A stretch of 64,000 nucleotides of DNA from JAFNAG01 sp963824985 (GCA_963824985.1 CAWGRQ010000004.1:34539-98538); one strand, 5' to 3'. Shown: positions 10,001-20,036, counted from the stretch's first letter. A program made the numbers and translations. The notes: generated from the letters alone by a model not told the origin.

Positions 10001-11668
10001 TCGCTCCCAGCGGCGAGGAAAACTCCGTACAAGCCCCCGGTCGGGGATCGTACCGGCATTGGCGACCACGAGGGCGCGCGCCCCCTCCCGCGACCGAAGC
10101 ATGCCGTGCAGCCGGTCCCATGTCAGGCGCGGGCGCAGACCGGCGAAACGCTCCGATGGATAGCGGCCGGAAAGCATGTCCAGAACCCCTTCAAACAGGC
10201 TTCGCGAGAGATCCTGGTAGGGCGCGGCGCGGCGCACGAGGGTGAAAACGTCGTCGACCTTCCGTTCTCCTGCCACCACCATCGATATCACCTGCTGGGC
10301 GAGGACATCGAGAGGATTGGCGGGCATGCGCGTCGGTTCGACCCGTGCCTCACGGATTTCGCTGGTGATCGCGGCGGTAGCAAGCAGGTCGCCACGGTAC
10401 TTGGGGAACAGCACGCCCCGCGAGACCGCTCCGGCCTGATGCGATGCACGCCCGATACGCTGGATGCCGCTGGCGACCGATGGCGGCGTCTCGATCTGGA
10501 TGACCAGGTCGACCGCTCCCATGTCGATGCCCAGCTCCAGCGTGGAGGTGGCTACCAGCGCCGGCAGCGTTCCCGCCTTGAGCTGATCCTCGACCAACAG
10601 GCGCTCCTCGCGCGCCAACGAACCGTGATGGGCGCGCACCAACGCTTCCCCGGCCAGTTCGTTGAGCGAGGCAGCCAGGCGCTCGGACAGGCGGCGGGAG
10701 TTGACGAACAGGATTGTGGATTTGTGAGCCCGGATCAGCTCGAGGAGGCGCGGGTGAATCGCCGGCCAGATCGATCGCCTCGGCAGAGCATTGGCCGGGC
10801 CTTCGGGCACCCCGCCCTTGCGCGGATCGAGGATCTCTCCCAACCGGGACATTTCTTCGACCGGAACCTCGACGCGGATGTCGTAGGCTTTCTTCGCGCC
10901 GGCATCGACGATGGCGACAGGACGAGGCATCCAGCGGCGACCGGCCTTGCCGCCACCCAGATAGCGGGCGACAAGATCGAGGGGCCGCTGGGTCGCCGAC
11001 AATCCGATGCGCTGAAGTTCCCGGCCGGCAAGTTCGGCTACGCGCTCCACCGAAAGCGCCAGATGCGCTCCACGCTTGGATCCAATGAGCGCGTGGATCT
11101 CATCGAGGATCACCACTTCGACCGAGGCGAGGATCGATCGGGCATTCGAGCTCAGGATGAGAAACAGCGACTCGGGCGTGGTGATCAGGATGTCGGGAGG
11201 TTTTCTCGCCATGCGCAGCCGCTCCTCGCCGGGCGTGTCACCGGAACGGATGGCGATGGAGAGCTTGTGATAGGAATCGCCCCGGCTTTCCGCGGCACGC
11301 GCGATCCCTGCCAGCGGCGCGGCGAGATTTCGTTCCACATCGACCGCAAGCGCTTTCAGCGGCGAGATGTACAGCACCCGGCAGCGGTTGGGATGATCGG
11401 GCGGCGGCAAGAACATGAGGCGCTCGATTGCCGCCAGAAACGAGGCCAGCGTCTTGCCGGAGCCGGTTGGAGCCAGAACCAGCGTTGAACGGCCGGCAAG
11501 GATTTCGGGCCAGGCCAGTTCCTGCGCCCTCGTGGGCGCGGCAAAGGAAGCGCGGAACCACTCCGCAACCGCCGGATGAAACCGGCTGAGGACGTTGTTC
11601 GTTGCCGAATGGCCGGCCGTGTTGGGGCTTTTATCCTTTTTCATTTCTGCCGTGGCACTCGATTTCAT
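7060..11668 (-). pseudogene. lhr: Lhr-type large ATP-dependent helicase, one frameshift
   Basis: Two adjoining frames give one protein of about 1,530 aa. The N-terminal 570 aa carry Q-motif/Walker A (LAPTGSGKTLASFLAAIERL), DEIH (VVILDEIHALIGSKRGAHLA), a SAT-like motif (GLSATQRPLD) and motif VI (GIQRIGRASHQAG). The second frame continues with the Lhr winged-helix/C-terminal region (VGELDEEMVFESRVGDVF). Lhr is a 3'-5' DNA helicase linked to repair. The frame change lies in a run of five C (10034-10038 on + strand): removing one base joins GTIPDRG to LYGVFLA exactly as in family members. This single homopolymer indel may be an assembly error, in which case the gene is intact. It follows the antiporter gene with a 30-bp gap on the same strand. 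Confidence 0.85.
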
Positions 11669-11698
11669 CCGGTGTTTCGGGGGAAGGAGAGCAAGCCG

Positions 11699-13681
11699 CT
11701 ATGAGCCGGTCCCATCCGCGTCCGGAGCGTTTATTAATTGCCGAAATCTCGCCCGCTGCTCAGCGGACCCAAGGACGGCCAGGACGTCGCCCTGCTGGAA
11801 GATTCTGCCGGGATCGGGATTTGGGATCGTCTCTTCGCCATGAAGCACGGTCACGATCGATGCGCCCGTCTGCCTGCGGATTTCGGCCTGCGTGGCGCTT
11901 TTCCCGATCAAGGGGCAATCTCCGGGTAACGGAATCCACTCGATCTCCATGGATTGGGTGGCGCGCTGGAGACGCCGCAGGCGGGATGCATCGGTTTGCA
12001 TTTGGTAAAGCGGCTCATAAAGTTCTTTGCGCACGCCGTCGGTAAAGCGCTGGATTTCGAGCGCCGGAATGTCCAAATGCAAAAGCGCCTGGCGCACGAT
12101 TTCCAATGCCGCTTCGGATTCGGGTTGAACCAGATCCTGGACCCCCAAGGCTCGCAGCTGCTCCAAGTGACTCACCTGGGCTGATCGAGCGACGATCGGC
12201 AGGCGCGGATTGAGTTGCCGGGCTCTCTTGACAATCAGCTCCGTATCAAAAACGGCAGGAACGGTTACCAACAGGAGGCGCGCCCGAGATGCGCCGGCCG
12301 CTTCCAGCACAACAGGGCTCCCCGCGTCCCCGTATATTACCGGCAGTCCCGTGGAGCGGGCCTTCCATACGGCGTTCTGTTCGAATTCAATGACAACGAA
12401 TGGGAATCCGAGCCGCCAAAGCACTCCTGCCGTGAAACTGCCGACACGGCCATACCCACAGATGATGATGTGATCCCCCAACGCCTGCTCCGGCATGTTG
12501 GCCACATCGGGCTGCTGAATCCGGCGCCAGCGCTGATACCATCCCATGATCAAAGGGACAAGACGCAGGGAGAAGGGCGTGATCACCATCGTGATTACGG
12601 CCGTTGCGAGCACGAGGGAAAAAGTCCCGGGCCGGATGGCCTGGACATGCAGACCCACTCGGCCCAAAAGAAATGCGAATTCTCCGATTTGAAATGTCCC
12701 AAATCCGACGTACAGGGCCGTGGAGTACTGATATCCGAAAAGACGCGCCAATCCCCCAAAAACAAGCACCTTCCCCACCACCACCGGCCCCAGCAGGATC
12801 AGTACCGTCGGAAAATTATGGTACAGATACGGAAGATCCAGCAGCATGCCGACAGAAACAAAGAAGAGCATGCCGAAAACATCCCGGAGTGGAATGATGT
12901 CGCTCAGCGCCTGATGGCTGTATTCCGATTCACTCAGCACCATGCCGGCAACGAAGGCGCCAAAAGCGAATGAGAGTCCGACGATGTAGGAGGCATAGCC
13001 GATTCCCAAGCCGAGCGCCATGATCGACATGATGAACAGCTCGCGGGAATTCCAGGCGGCAATGCGTTTCAGGAGAGCAGGAATGAGGCGCGTGCCTCCA
13101 AAAATCATGGCGAGGAGGAAGAGTGTGGCGCGGACCACGGCCAATGATAATACGCCGATCCCCCGATCGAGCTGCTGCAGCTCCGGCAGGATGATGATCA
13201 TGGGTACAATGGCCAGATCCTGAATGATCAGCATGCCGATCATGATGCGACCTGACAATCGGTCAAGCGCTCCCAGGGCGCCGAGCGTTTTCAGGACCAC
13301 GACCGTGCTCGAAATGGAAATCAGCGCTCCAAGCCATAACGATTCGTAAGGTGCCCACCCGAGCCACCGGCCAATGCCAAAACCCAATGCTATGGACAGC
13401 AGGAGTTGAATCGGCGTTCCCAGAAGGGCGATTCGTCGAACGGGCTGAAGTTTTTTGAGCGAGAACTCAATACCCAGCGCAAAAAGCAGGAGCGCCACGC
13501 CGATTTCCGCCAGCAGCTCGATATTGTGGATCTCCGTCACGGTATAACCGCCCGTGTACGGGCCGACGGCTATTCCTGCGAGGATATATCCGAGGATCAG
13601 AGGCAGGCGGAGGCGTTGGGCGATGAATCCGCCTACCAGCGCGGCGACGACAATGATCGCGATGTCAGCGGCAATTCCCAT
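11699..13681 (-). CDS. CPA2 monovalent cation:proton antiporter with TrkA domains (KefB/YbaL-like)
   Basis: 660 aa. The first about 390 residues form 12 or so membrane helices of the Na+/H+ exchanger type, beginning with PLILGYILAGIAVGPYTGG and including LLLFALGIEFSLKKL. A TrkA-N (RCK) domain follows with the Rossmann motif HIIICGYGRVGSFTAGVL, then a TrkA-C domain near the end (MEIEWIPLPGDCPLIGKSAT). The RCK part binds nucleotide or glutathione-type ligands and gates the transporter. The family exchanges K+ or Na+ for H+ across the inner membrane. No KefC-specific glutathione site can be confirmed by eye. It lies 30 bp upstream of lhr on the same strand and may be co-transcribed with it. Confidence 0.88.
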   Translation of the reverse strand: MGIAADIAIIVVAALVGGFIAQRLRLPLILGYILAGIAVGPYTGGYTVTEIHNIELLAEIGVALLLFALGIEFSLKKLQPVRRIALLGTPIQLLLSIALGFGIGRWLGWAPYESLWLGALISISSTVVVLKTLGALGALDRLSGRIMIGMLIIQDLAIVPMIIILPELQQLDRGIGVLSLAVVRATLFLLAMIFGGTRLIPALLKRIAAWNSRELFIMSIMALGLGIGYASYIVGLSFAFGAFVAGMVLSESEYSHQALSDIIPLRDVFGMLFFVSVGMLLDLPYLYHNFPTVLILLGPVVVGKVLVFGGLARLFGYQYSTALYVGFGTFQIGEFAFLLGRVGLHVQAIRPGTFSLVLATAVITMVITPFSLRLVPLIMGWYQRWRRIQQPDVANMPEQALGDHIIICGYGRVGSFTAGVLWRLGFPFVVIEFEQNAVWKARSTGLPVIYGDAGSPVVLEAAGASRARLLLVTVPAVFDTELIVKRARQLNPRLPIVARSAQVSHLEQLRALGVQDLVQPESEAALEIVRQALLHLDIPALEIQRFTDGVRKELYEPLYQMQTDASRLRRLQRATQSMEIEWIPLPGDCPLIGKSATQAEIRRQTGASIVTVLHGEETIPNPDPGRIFQQGDVLAVLGSAEQRARFRQLINAPDADGTGS

Positions 13682-13903
13682 TTTGTTGCCTGCCCTGCTG
13701 ATCGGTTATGAAATCTCGAAAATCCGGCTTCTCCCGGCAACTGCAAACATCCCCACGATGACAATTTTGCTTTGATTATTGATACTAACTCAATACCGGA
13801 TCGAGGAAAATCCCTCGGTTGAGCAGGCCCTCGGTTCACGTTTGCAGGTCGCCTGCGCTCAGCGCACGTGTGACGCCTTCGCCCGGTTTGCGCAGCCCGA
13901 CTA

Positions 13904-14362
13904 TCATGCGCTTTCAGTGCCGCTGAAATCGGCCGTCAGATCCAATGACGGTACCTTACTCTTGCTGACAAATGAAAAATAGGTCCGGGCTACGCTCTCC
14001 TTCCCAATTCTCAACACGGTGTTAACAAGCGCAACAGCCTCCGCATACTCGTTGGGCTGCATTTCATTCAGGATCTGGTCCCAGATGGATTCCTCCAGCA
14101 CGTTAAATGCAGTCTGCACCTCGCGGAGACTGAAGCCTGAAGAAAAACGTTGTTCGGCAATCTTCCGGGCATACCTGATCATGGGCCCGGCATTCCTGGT
14201 CAGCAGACATTCCAGCGTAAGGTCGCACAGACTCTGAAACCGCTCCCGTGTCTGTGCCGGATTCGCGATCTCGTAATGACGAAGTTGCGCCCCCGTGATG
14301 GTGTCGGTTGCTTTGTCAACGATTTCGCTACCCCTTTTTCTCAACAGCTCAGTCGCATCCAT
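13904..14362 (-). CDS. RsbRD_N-like sensor/regulatory domain protein
   Basis: 152 aa from an ATG preceded at 5 nt by GGAGG; an upstream ATG at 14389 lacks this. The all-helical sequence contains GFSLREVQTAFNVLEESIWD and a preceding helix with RYARKIAEQRFSSG, resembling the RsbRD N-terminal domain (PF14361) found in stressosome RsbR paralogues and in N-terminal parts of some kinases and PucR-type regulators. No STAS or kinase domain follows, so it is a stand-alone input or partner domain. It stands alone between the antiporter and a gene-free region of about 800 bp. The family assignment comes from recognising the pattern, and the function is inferred only at the level of signalling. Confidence 0.6.
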   Translation of the reverse strand: MDATELLRKRGSEIVDKATDTITGAQLRHYEIANPAQTRERFQSLCDLTLECLLTRNAGPMIRYARKIAEQRFSSGFSLREVQTAFNVLEESIWDQILNEMQPNEYAEAVALVNTVLRIGKESVARTYFSFVSKSKVPSLDLTADFSGTESA

Positions 14363-14529
14363 GACCACCTCCTTGTCCAAAACGCTCATTCAATGAACTT
14401 CGCCGGGAGTTTGTCAATCGCCATATCTACACCGCCCACCGGAACACTGCAGTCAGGGCTGCAACCATCCGACCGCATGTGATCCTGGAGCGTCGCGTGG
14501 CCGATGCGGCGGATCGAAAACTGCCACGC

Positions 14530-14617
14530 GTATGCAACATTCGGAGGCTCAACGGTACAAGAATTGTAAAAGTCATGACAGGCAAATCGACGAGACCGGT
14601 TTGCGAATGTTGCATAC
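14530..14617. repeat. Perfect 14-bp inverted repeat spaced by 60 bp
   Basis: GTATGCAACATTCG (14530-14543) is exactly repeated in inverted form at 14604-14617. No gene is evident in 14390-14729. It may be the ends of a very small element or a foldback structure. Confidence 0.5.
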
Positions 14618-14731
14618 CCCTCGTATCTTACGACTTCTTCAGAAAGACTTCAGTTGCACTCCAGTGCCCAGGCAAAAATAATAGGGCGTAGAGAGGTCGC
14701 TGTGAACATCCTTGTGATTGAAAGTGATTAA

Positions 14732-15012
14732 GGGCTCGCGCAAAAATAACTTGGCATTTTGTTGCGACCCCAGGCGTAACTCTAACATATTGTTTTGCGC
14801 ATGCCTTTTGCTGCAATATATCCCCAGGCTCCACACGTCGTGGGGCCGCAACCCTGCGGGGCACGGCGGCGGGCGCGCATCTGCGGCGTTGCCGCTCCTC
14901 GGAGATGTCACCACATCGCCTGCGTCGCGGCGCCTTGCATCTGCCCACCCCAGGAGCACCACAGGTGCGACGGTGCTCGCGCCAAAACGCCAACTTATCT
15001 TTGCGCGAACCC
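14732..15012. mobile_element. 281-bp MITE-like element, copy 1, with TAA target duplication
   Basis: Terminal inverted repeats of about 24 bp start GGGCTCGCGCAAAAATAAC on the left and, read on the other strand, GGGTTCGCGCAAAGATAAG on the right (three mismatches in the repeat). TAA flanks both ends (14729-14731 and 15013-15015), giving a 3-bp target duplication. Its core (14894-14985) is about 92% identical to 43109-43200 in a second element of the same type. No transposase is encoded, so it must be moved in trans. TNA target sites and GGG ends recall IS5-group elements, but this is only an inference. Confidence 0.75.
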
Positions 15013-15197
15013 TAAGTGTGTTTCAGGTAAATCGCGGTTCAGGGTGTGCCGATGAGATTCTAATGCCTGTTGCTGCCAGCACCTTTTCGGATTAAGGTAA
15101 TGCGGAATGTCCATATATCAATGAGCTGCCTGGCAACCGCAGCCGCAATTTCGATCTGAACTGCCAGGGAGAGGTGTGTCCGAGAGAGGGGGGTAAC

Positions 15198-16550
15198 ATG
15201 ATCGTACGCATGTCCGCCCGATGGCTCCTTATATCAATCTTCCTCTGTGGAACAGCCGCGGCCCAGAATTACGGCGGCGACGCGCGCAAGATCGGAATGG
15301 GGGGGATAGGGTATTCGGGGAGCCTTGCGCCGAAAATGACCGGTGAGAAGCGACCATACTATTCGATCGTAGCGCCGTTAGGACTGATCCAATTGTATCA
15401 GGATCGCGATCGATTCAATCCCGATCACGAGAGCTTCGATCCATTGCTGGCACTGGAATACGCAGCCAATCCCTTGCATTACGTCTTCGGGCGGGCTCCG
15501 GGCGGACCGAGGGGCCGCTTTGTTTCGGACATAGTGGATGGAACCGTCAGCCGCGATCTAAACACCTATCGAGGATTTGTCCCCGTGAATACGCTTCTTG
15601 CCGAAGGGCTGGCCGCGCCGAACTGGGGAAAGACCTTCAAAATATTCAAAGGCAAGGACGGCGGCTTCCACGGCTTTTATGTAGGCGCCGGCCCTTATCT
15701 CTCTGAGAAAACAGACCTGAACATCGACAGGCAGCTCACCGATGTATTCGCCAGTACCACGCCGGTATCCATTCCCAACCGCACTTTCACGGTCGCCGAT
15801 GTGTCGAGCGGACAGGTCGCGCTCGCCGTCACAGGCGGCTACCGCGGTCGAATCATGTGGCCCGGACGGAGCACCGCCGGCAAGGGGAACCGCGAAGGCC
15901 TCTACCTGGGAGTGCATTACAACTATCTTCGCGGATTTCTGTACCAGAATGCCGATATCCGAGTACGAATGGACACGGATGCGAACGGGTTGCTGACAAT
16001 CGTGCCGGCGGTTACTCCCGTTGTCGTCGATCACCTTGACTCGCGCTCCGGCAGCGGTTTTTCCATCGACATGGGTGTGGCAGCGGTGATTGACAGGTGG
16101 GAATTCGGGTTCGGGGTTAACGGCATAGCCAACAGAATCGACTGGCGGAACCTGGAACTCAAGCGTTACACGCTGCAGAGCCTGGTGACGGGGGCGGATT
16201 TTATCAGCCAGGAACTACCCGCACCCGCTTCGAAGTTCAGGGTGGAACTTCCCGTGAACTACACGGGGAGCGGGGCCTTCCACCTGAATGCCTGGACCGT
16301 CGTTGCCGAAGTATCCCACGGGTTTCAGAACATCAGTTTTCACGGCGGGATTGAACGCCGGTTGGGCGCGATTGATCTCCGGGGCGGCGGGCGCTACTCG
16401 CTTAACCGCTGGCATCCCTCAGGCGGTATCGGCCTGAATCTGGGGCAGCGGGTTTCGGTGGACGTTGCCGCATTCGGAACCACCACCAACATCGAGCGGC
16501 AACTGCGACCTGCGCTCGCAGTGTCGCTCAGGCTCAATCGCCGGCAGTAG
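15198..16550 (+). CDS. Predicted outer-membrane beta-barrel protein, unknown
   Basis: 450 aa from the ATG at 15198, preceded by a GGGGGG-rich site; an upstream ATG at 15174 would spoil the signal peptide. A Sec signal (RWLLISIFLCGTAAA, cleaved before QN) is followed by DARKIGMGGIGYSGSLAPK, a start that recalls TraF-like or PorV-like barrels with a conserved GMGG after the signal. The rest alternates Gly/aromatic strands (GFYVGAGPYLSEK, GLYLGVHYNYLRGF, WEFGFGVNGIANR) and ends with VSVDVAAFGTTTNIERQ and a short LRLNRRQ tail. There is no enzyme motif. It stands alone, flanked by repeat-bearing intergenic DNA. The barrel prediction is good; the role is unknown. Confidence 0.65.
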   Translation: MIVRMSARWLLISIFLCGTAAAQNYGGDARKIGMGGIGYSGSLAPKMTGEKRPYYSIVAPLGLIQLYQDRDRFNPDHESFDPLLALEYAANPLHYVFGRAPGGPRGRFVSDIVDGTVSRDLNTYRGFVPVNTLLAEGLAAPNWGKTFKIFKGKDGGFHGFYVGAGPYLSEKTDLNIDRQLTDVFASTTPVSIPNRTFTVADVSSGQVALAVTGGYRGRIMWPGRSTAGKGNREGLYLGVHYNYLRGFLYQNADIRVRMDTDANGLLTIVPAVTPVVVDHLDSRSGSGFSIDMGVAAVIDRWEFGFGVNGIANRIDWRNLELKRYTLQSLVTGADFISQELPAPASKFRVELPVNYTGSGAFHLNAWTVVAEVSHGFQNISFHGGIERRLGAIDLRGGGRYSLNRWHPSGGIGLNLGQRVSVDVAAFGTTTNIERQLRPALAVSLRLNRRQ

Positions 16551-16659
16551 GGCTCCGGGGCTTCCTCTGTGGGTCGGGATCTCGCCGTTCGGTGCCCGCT
16601 ATCTGTTTTTCCCAGGTCCCGCGGCCATGATAGAGAGAAGGTCGTTCCCCAAGAACCCG

Positions 16660-16740
16660 GTGTCAGGTCTGGAATATTTACTTTTGAATTTAATGGCGAC
16701 ATGATTGCAGCTTCAGAAGTAAATGTTCCAGACCTGACAC
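16660..16740. repeat. 28-bp inverted-repeat hairpin element
   Basis: TGTCAGGTCTGGAATATTTA (from 16661) and its inverted partner (16712-16739) match over 26 of 28 bases, separated by 23 bp. The 590 bp between the barrel protein and the next gene holds nothing else that I can identify. The element is palindromic as a whole and resembles REP/REPIN-type hairpins. Confidence 0.65.
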
Positions 16741-17142
16741 GCGCTCTTCCTCATAACACCTTCAGGGCTTAAGATTTCGCCTCCTCGGCGGAATCTGTGG
16801 GTAGCGGAGGCCATAACATCGGCGTAAGCAACTGATGTTACGCATCTTAGCATCTTTTGAGGGCCCAATACTTCCGAGGCTCAGATTTCAAATGGGTAGA
16901 ATGGTAGTAGGGCCTGTGGGAATGCGGCATTTCCATCAGGCCAATCTTTTCACGGGTGATTTCACCCACAAACTCTGCCGAAGACCCAAGATTTCCAGAC
17001 CTCAACTTTCACCTGCGCCGGGCGCGTGCCTTGGTAAGAATATACGAAACATCCGGATTTCGAGGCCGTATTTCTGGCAGATAACACCCGTTGATCGCAT
17101 GCTGTCGTATTCCCAATTCTCCCTGGAGGTTCAAGGTAGTTT

Positions 17143-19767
17143 ATGACCGCGAACTTCGCATTGCGAAGACTGGCCTGGATCGGCATTTTGATGGTAGTCG
17201 TGCTTGTGCTCGGGTCATTGCTGGTTCCCATGATCCGAAAGCTCACATTCCGAAAGGCATCCGAAACTTCCAAATTCGGAGACCAGCAAGAGCCGCGAAG
17301 CGGCGATTCAGGACCGATTCCCGGGATGAATCCTGCCTCATCGTCACAAGTCTCGGGGATCGGCCTCTCGAAACACGCCATCATCATTCATGTGTTGGAT
17401 GCCCTGAGCGGACGCGGAATCGAAGGTGCCTCATTGCAAATCCGGGAATCCAAATCTCAACCCGGAGTGCCGCCGGACGGCGGAGAATTCATGACGGACA
17501 AAAGCGGTACCTGCGCTGTATCGCTCCCCGCACAAATAACCTCTGTTATGGTCAGAGCCGACGGTTATGTTTCCCGCTACCTGCTGTTCCGGTCCACCGA
17601 GGATTTTTTGCCCGAGTATACTTTCAGGCTGGAAGAGGGCATCGCCATTGGAGGTTTTGTACATGATCCGGACGGTAAGCCCATTCGCGATGTCCGAATC
17701 GCGGTGCAGGTAGACAGCCTCCTCTCGCTGAGCTCCAAGCCGCCATATCGCGACCTTTTCAATCCAATGCTGCTGCTGCAAACGGACTCGTCCGGCAGTT
17801 GGAAATGCAGTGAAGTACCCCGGGATCCCGAAAGAATCACGCTCAGCTTATCCCATCCTGAATTTATGTCGGGCGGATATACTAGTGATGCTGCCCACGC
17901 CGCTTCGCGAAAAATCCAGTCGATTGCTATGAAAGAACTAGAATCAGGTAACGCAGTTCTTATCATGAAGTACGGCCTCCTGCTGGCGGGGATGGTGATG
18001 GATGAAGACGGCAAGGCAATTGAAGGCGCCGCCGTGAAACACGTTGACAGATCTGTTGCCCGACGGGAGCTGCGCGCGGCCTCGACCTCGGCAGACGGCC
18101 GGTTTGTTTTTGCAGATGCTGCGCCAGGCGAAACCGAGATCACAATACAGGCGAAAGGATTTGTTTCCGCAAACAAGATCATCGCAGTCGTCCGAGGACT
18201 GCCGGACGTCGAGTTTCGCCTGAAGAGAGGCGGGAGCGTGCGCGGGCGTGTTGTGGACGACGACGGCAATCCAATCGAAGGAGTGGACATCATGACGTAC
18301 CTGTCGGGTGTTGGCACTCTCTGGCAGTGCAAAACCGATACAGATGGCCGCTTCTTGTGGGAGTCTGCTCCTGAGAAGGCGTTGGAATATAGGGTATATG
18401 CAAAAAACTACCAGGCCCTTCCGGCGGTACTCCTGGAAACTAATAAGGATTACCAGATCACGCTCCACAGACTCCTGACCATGCGCATTTCGGGGACGGT
18501 TACCGACTCACATACCAAAACGCCGATTGACAGGTTTACGGTCGCCGCGTTGCCGGATCGGATGCCCGATGTGGCCGTCGTATCCGTCGAAGGCACTGCC
18601 GGCAACTTCACGCTTCCTGTTGATGAGCGATTTCCGACTTACAGCTTGAGAGTGAATGCGGATGGATTTGTGACCAAGACCAGTTCATCCCTGGAATTCA
18701 GACAGGGTGACTTGTACCTCGAATTCAACCTCTCTCGCGGTGATGGGCCATCCGGCGTAGTAAAACTGCCCGGCGGTGAACCGGTGGCAGACGCCGGCGT
18801 GTATCTGTGCGGAGGGATCGTTACCAACACCAGCTTCATAAATCCCGGAGAAAAAGCACCGGCGGCTCCGATGATGACAGGCCTGAAGACCATCCGCGCC
18901 GGGCAAGGCGGCGGGATTTATTATGCCGCCACGACAACGGATGAAAAGGGCCGATTTACGTTCTCTTCCATGCCTGAGGCCCATACCGCTATTTCTTCTC
19001 ACGAAAGAGGATTCGTTGCGGTCACGGTCGAACAACTGAAGGATTCGCGAATCCTGATCCTCCAACCATGGGGACGGATTGAAGGCAGCCTCAAAATCGG
19101 CAAGAGCGCCGGCGCGAACCAGACAGTGCGGTTGCGTTCATTGAATTTCGATTTCGTGTCTCGTCCCCCCGAAATTCTCATCACCAGCATGGCGGCTCGA
19201 ACGGATAATGAAGGCGGGTTTGCATTTCCCACTCTGCCGCCGGGCGATTATTGGATTGAGGGTCCCGGCGGGCAGGCCGCGTCAGCTACAGTCCGGTCGG
19301 GAGAAACCGTGCTGGTAAAGCTTGGAGGTTCGGGTCGCCCGCTTACAGGGACGTTCGTTATCTCTGGAACGGATCAGCAGCCCGACTGGAGCCGTGTCCG
19401 TCCAATCTTGGCTGCGAGACGGCCGGAAGTGCCAATGCCGGACAGGAATGATAAGATCGCCATGCGCGCCTGGCGTCGCACTGAGGAAGGCAAGAACTGG
19501 CTGCGTACCGCGCGAAACTATCCGATTACGGTCGCTGCAGACGGCTCATTCCGAGCGGAGGACATTCCCGCAGGCACCTACACATTGAGCACCTCCATCA
19601 CCATTGCAGACCCTTCCCAGCCCTCACAAATTCGTCGCGGGGAAGCAACGCAGGAGGTTGTAGTCCAGGAAATGACCGGCGGCGGCAGCGACACCCCCAT
19701 CAGCCTCGGGAGGATCCTGATTCAGATTGTGGACAGGCTGCGAAGTGAGTCCGTCGAAGCGAAGTGA
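17143..19767 (+). CDS. Membrane-anchored protein with many carboxypeptidase-regulatory (CnaB-like) repeats
   Basis: 874 aa. One N-terminal membrane helix (LAWIGILMVVVLVLGSLLVP) anchors a long periplasmic part made of about seven beta-sandwich repeats. Each repeat has the pattern G.V.D.DG.PI.GA.V followed by TD..G.F.F...P.G, for example GFVHDPDGKPIRDVRIAVQV, GMVMDEDGKAIEGAAVKHVD and RVVDDDGNPIEGVDIM. Such CarboxypepD_reg-like domains bind carbohydrate or serve as structural spacers and are abundant in acidobacteria. No catalytic domain is visible. Its 3' end overlaps a convergent small gene by 46 bp. Function unknown; an envelope-associated structural or binding role is likely. Confidence 0.8.
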   Translation: MTANFALRRLAWIGILMVVVLVLGSLLVPMIRKLTFRKASETSKFGDQQEPRSGDSGPIPGMNPASSSQVSGIGLSKHAIIIHVLDALSGRGIEGASLQIRESKSQPGVPPDGGEFMTDKSGTCAVSLPAQITSVMVRADGYVSRYLLFRSTEDFLPEYTFRLEEGIAIGGFVHDPDGKPIRDVRIAVQVDSLLSLSSKPPYRDLFNPMLLLQTDSSGSWKCSEVPRDPERITLSLSHPEFMSGGYTSDAAHAASRKIQSIAMKELESGNAVLIMKYGLLLAGMVMDEDGKAIEGAAVKHVDRSVARRELRAASTSADGRFVFADAAPGETEITIQAKGFVSANKIIAVVRGLPDVEFRLKRGGSVRGRVVDDDGNPIEGVDIMTYLSGVGTLWQCKTDTDGRFLWESAPEKALEYRVYAKNYQALPAVLLETNKDYQITLHRLLTMRISGTVTDSHTKTPIDRFTVAALPDRMPDVAVVSVEGTAGNFTLPVDERFPTYSLRVNADGFVTKTSSSLEFRQGDLYLEFNLSRGDGPSGVVKLPGGEPVADAGVYLCGGIVTNTSFINPGEKAPAAPMMTGLKTIRAGQGGGIYYAATTTDEKGRFTFSSMPEAHTAISSHERGFVAVTVEQLKDSRILILQPWGRIEGSLKIGKSAGANQTVRLRSLNFDFVSRPPEILITSMAARTDNEGGFAFPTLPPGDYWIEGPGGQAASATVRSGETVLVKLGGSGRPLTGTFVISGTDQQPDWSRVRPILAARRPEVPMPDRNDKIAMRAWRRTEEGKNWLRTARNYPITVAADGSFRAEDIPAGTYTLSTSITIADPSQPSQIRRGEATQEVVVQEMTGGGSDTPISLGRILIQIVDRLRSESVEAK

Positions 19768-19988
19768 ATCGGCTTCTTATCGGGAGTCAATGCTGCCGCC
19801 GATATCGAGGACCGCCGCGATTGCTTCCTCGATACCTCCGCAAGCCGCCGCGCCCGAGTCTGCATTTCCCGATTCATCGTCTCGACCGCGAGGCGGATAT
19901 AAGCCGCACGGGAGAGGCGCAACGATGCGGCGCAACGCCGGCTTGCCTCTTCGAGTTCCCCAGGCAGCTTGAGAGATATGGCTTTCAT
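19722..19988 (-). CDS. Ribbon-helix-helix antitoxin-like protein, orphan, altered C-terminus
   Basis: 88 aa with AAGGAGA 5 nt before the ATG. The N-terminus (MKAISLKLPGELEEASRRCA, then LRLSRAAYIRLAVETMNRE) is a typical RHH antitoxin DNA-binding and dimerisation domain. Family members continue with a charged ADPDA-like tail of about 20 residues; here the sequence after about residue 58 is unlike that and overlaps the opposite gene's 3' end, suggesting a frameshift or truncation. No toxin gene follows. It may be a solitary decayed antitoxin. Confidence 0.6.
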   Translation of the reverse strand: MKAISLKLPGELEEASRRCAASLRLSRAAYIRLAVETMNREMQTRARRLAEVSRKQSRRSSISAAALTPDKKPIHFASTDSLRSLSTI

Positions 19989-20036
19989 GATATCTCCTTG
20001 TGATATTCATCCGGCATATCTGGAAATAGATGCTCA

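Noticed and set aside
9505..11488. Two long plus-strand frames (246 and 576 aa) opposite the lhr gene
   Set aside because: Shadow frames: the minus strand carries complete helicase motifs, and the plus frames have no family features.
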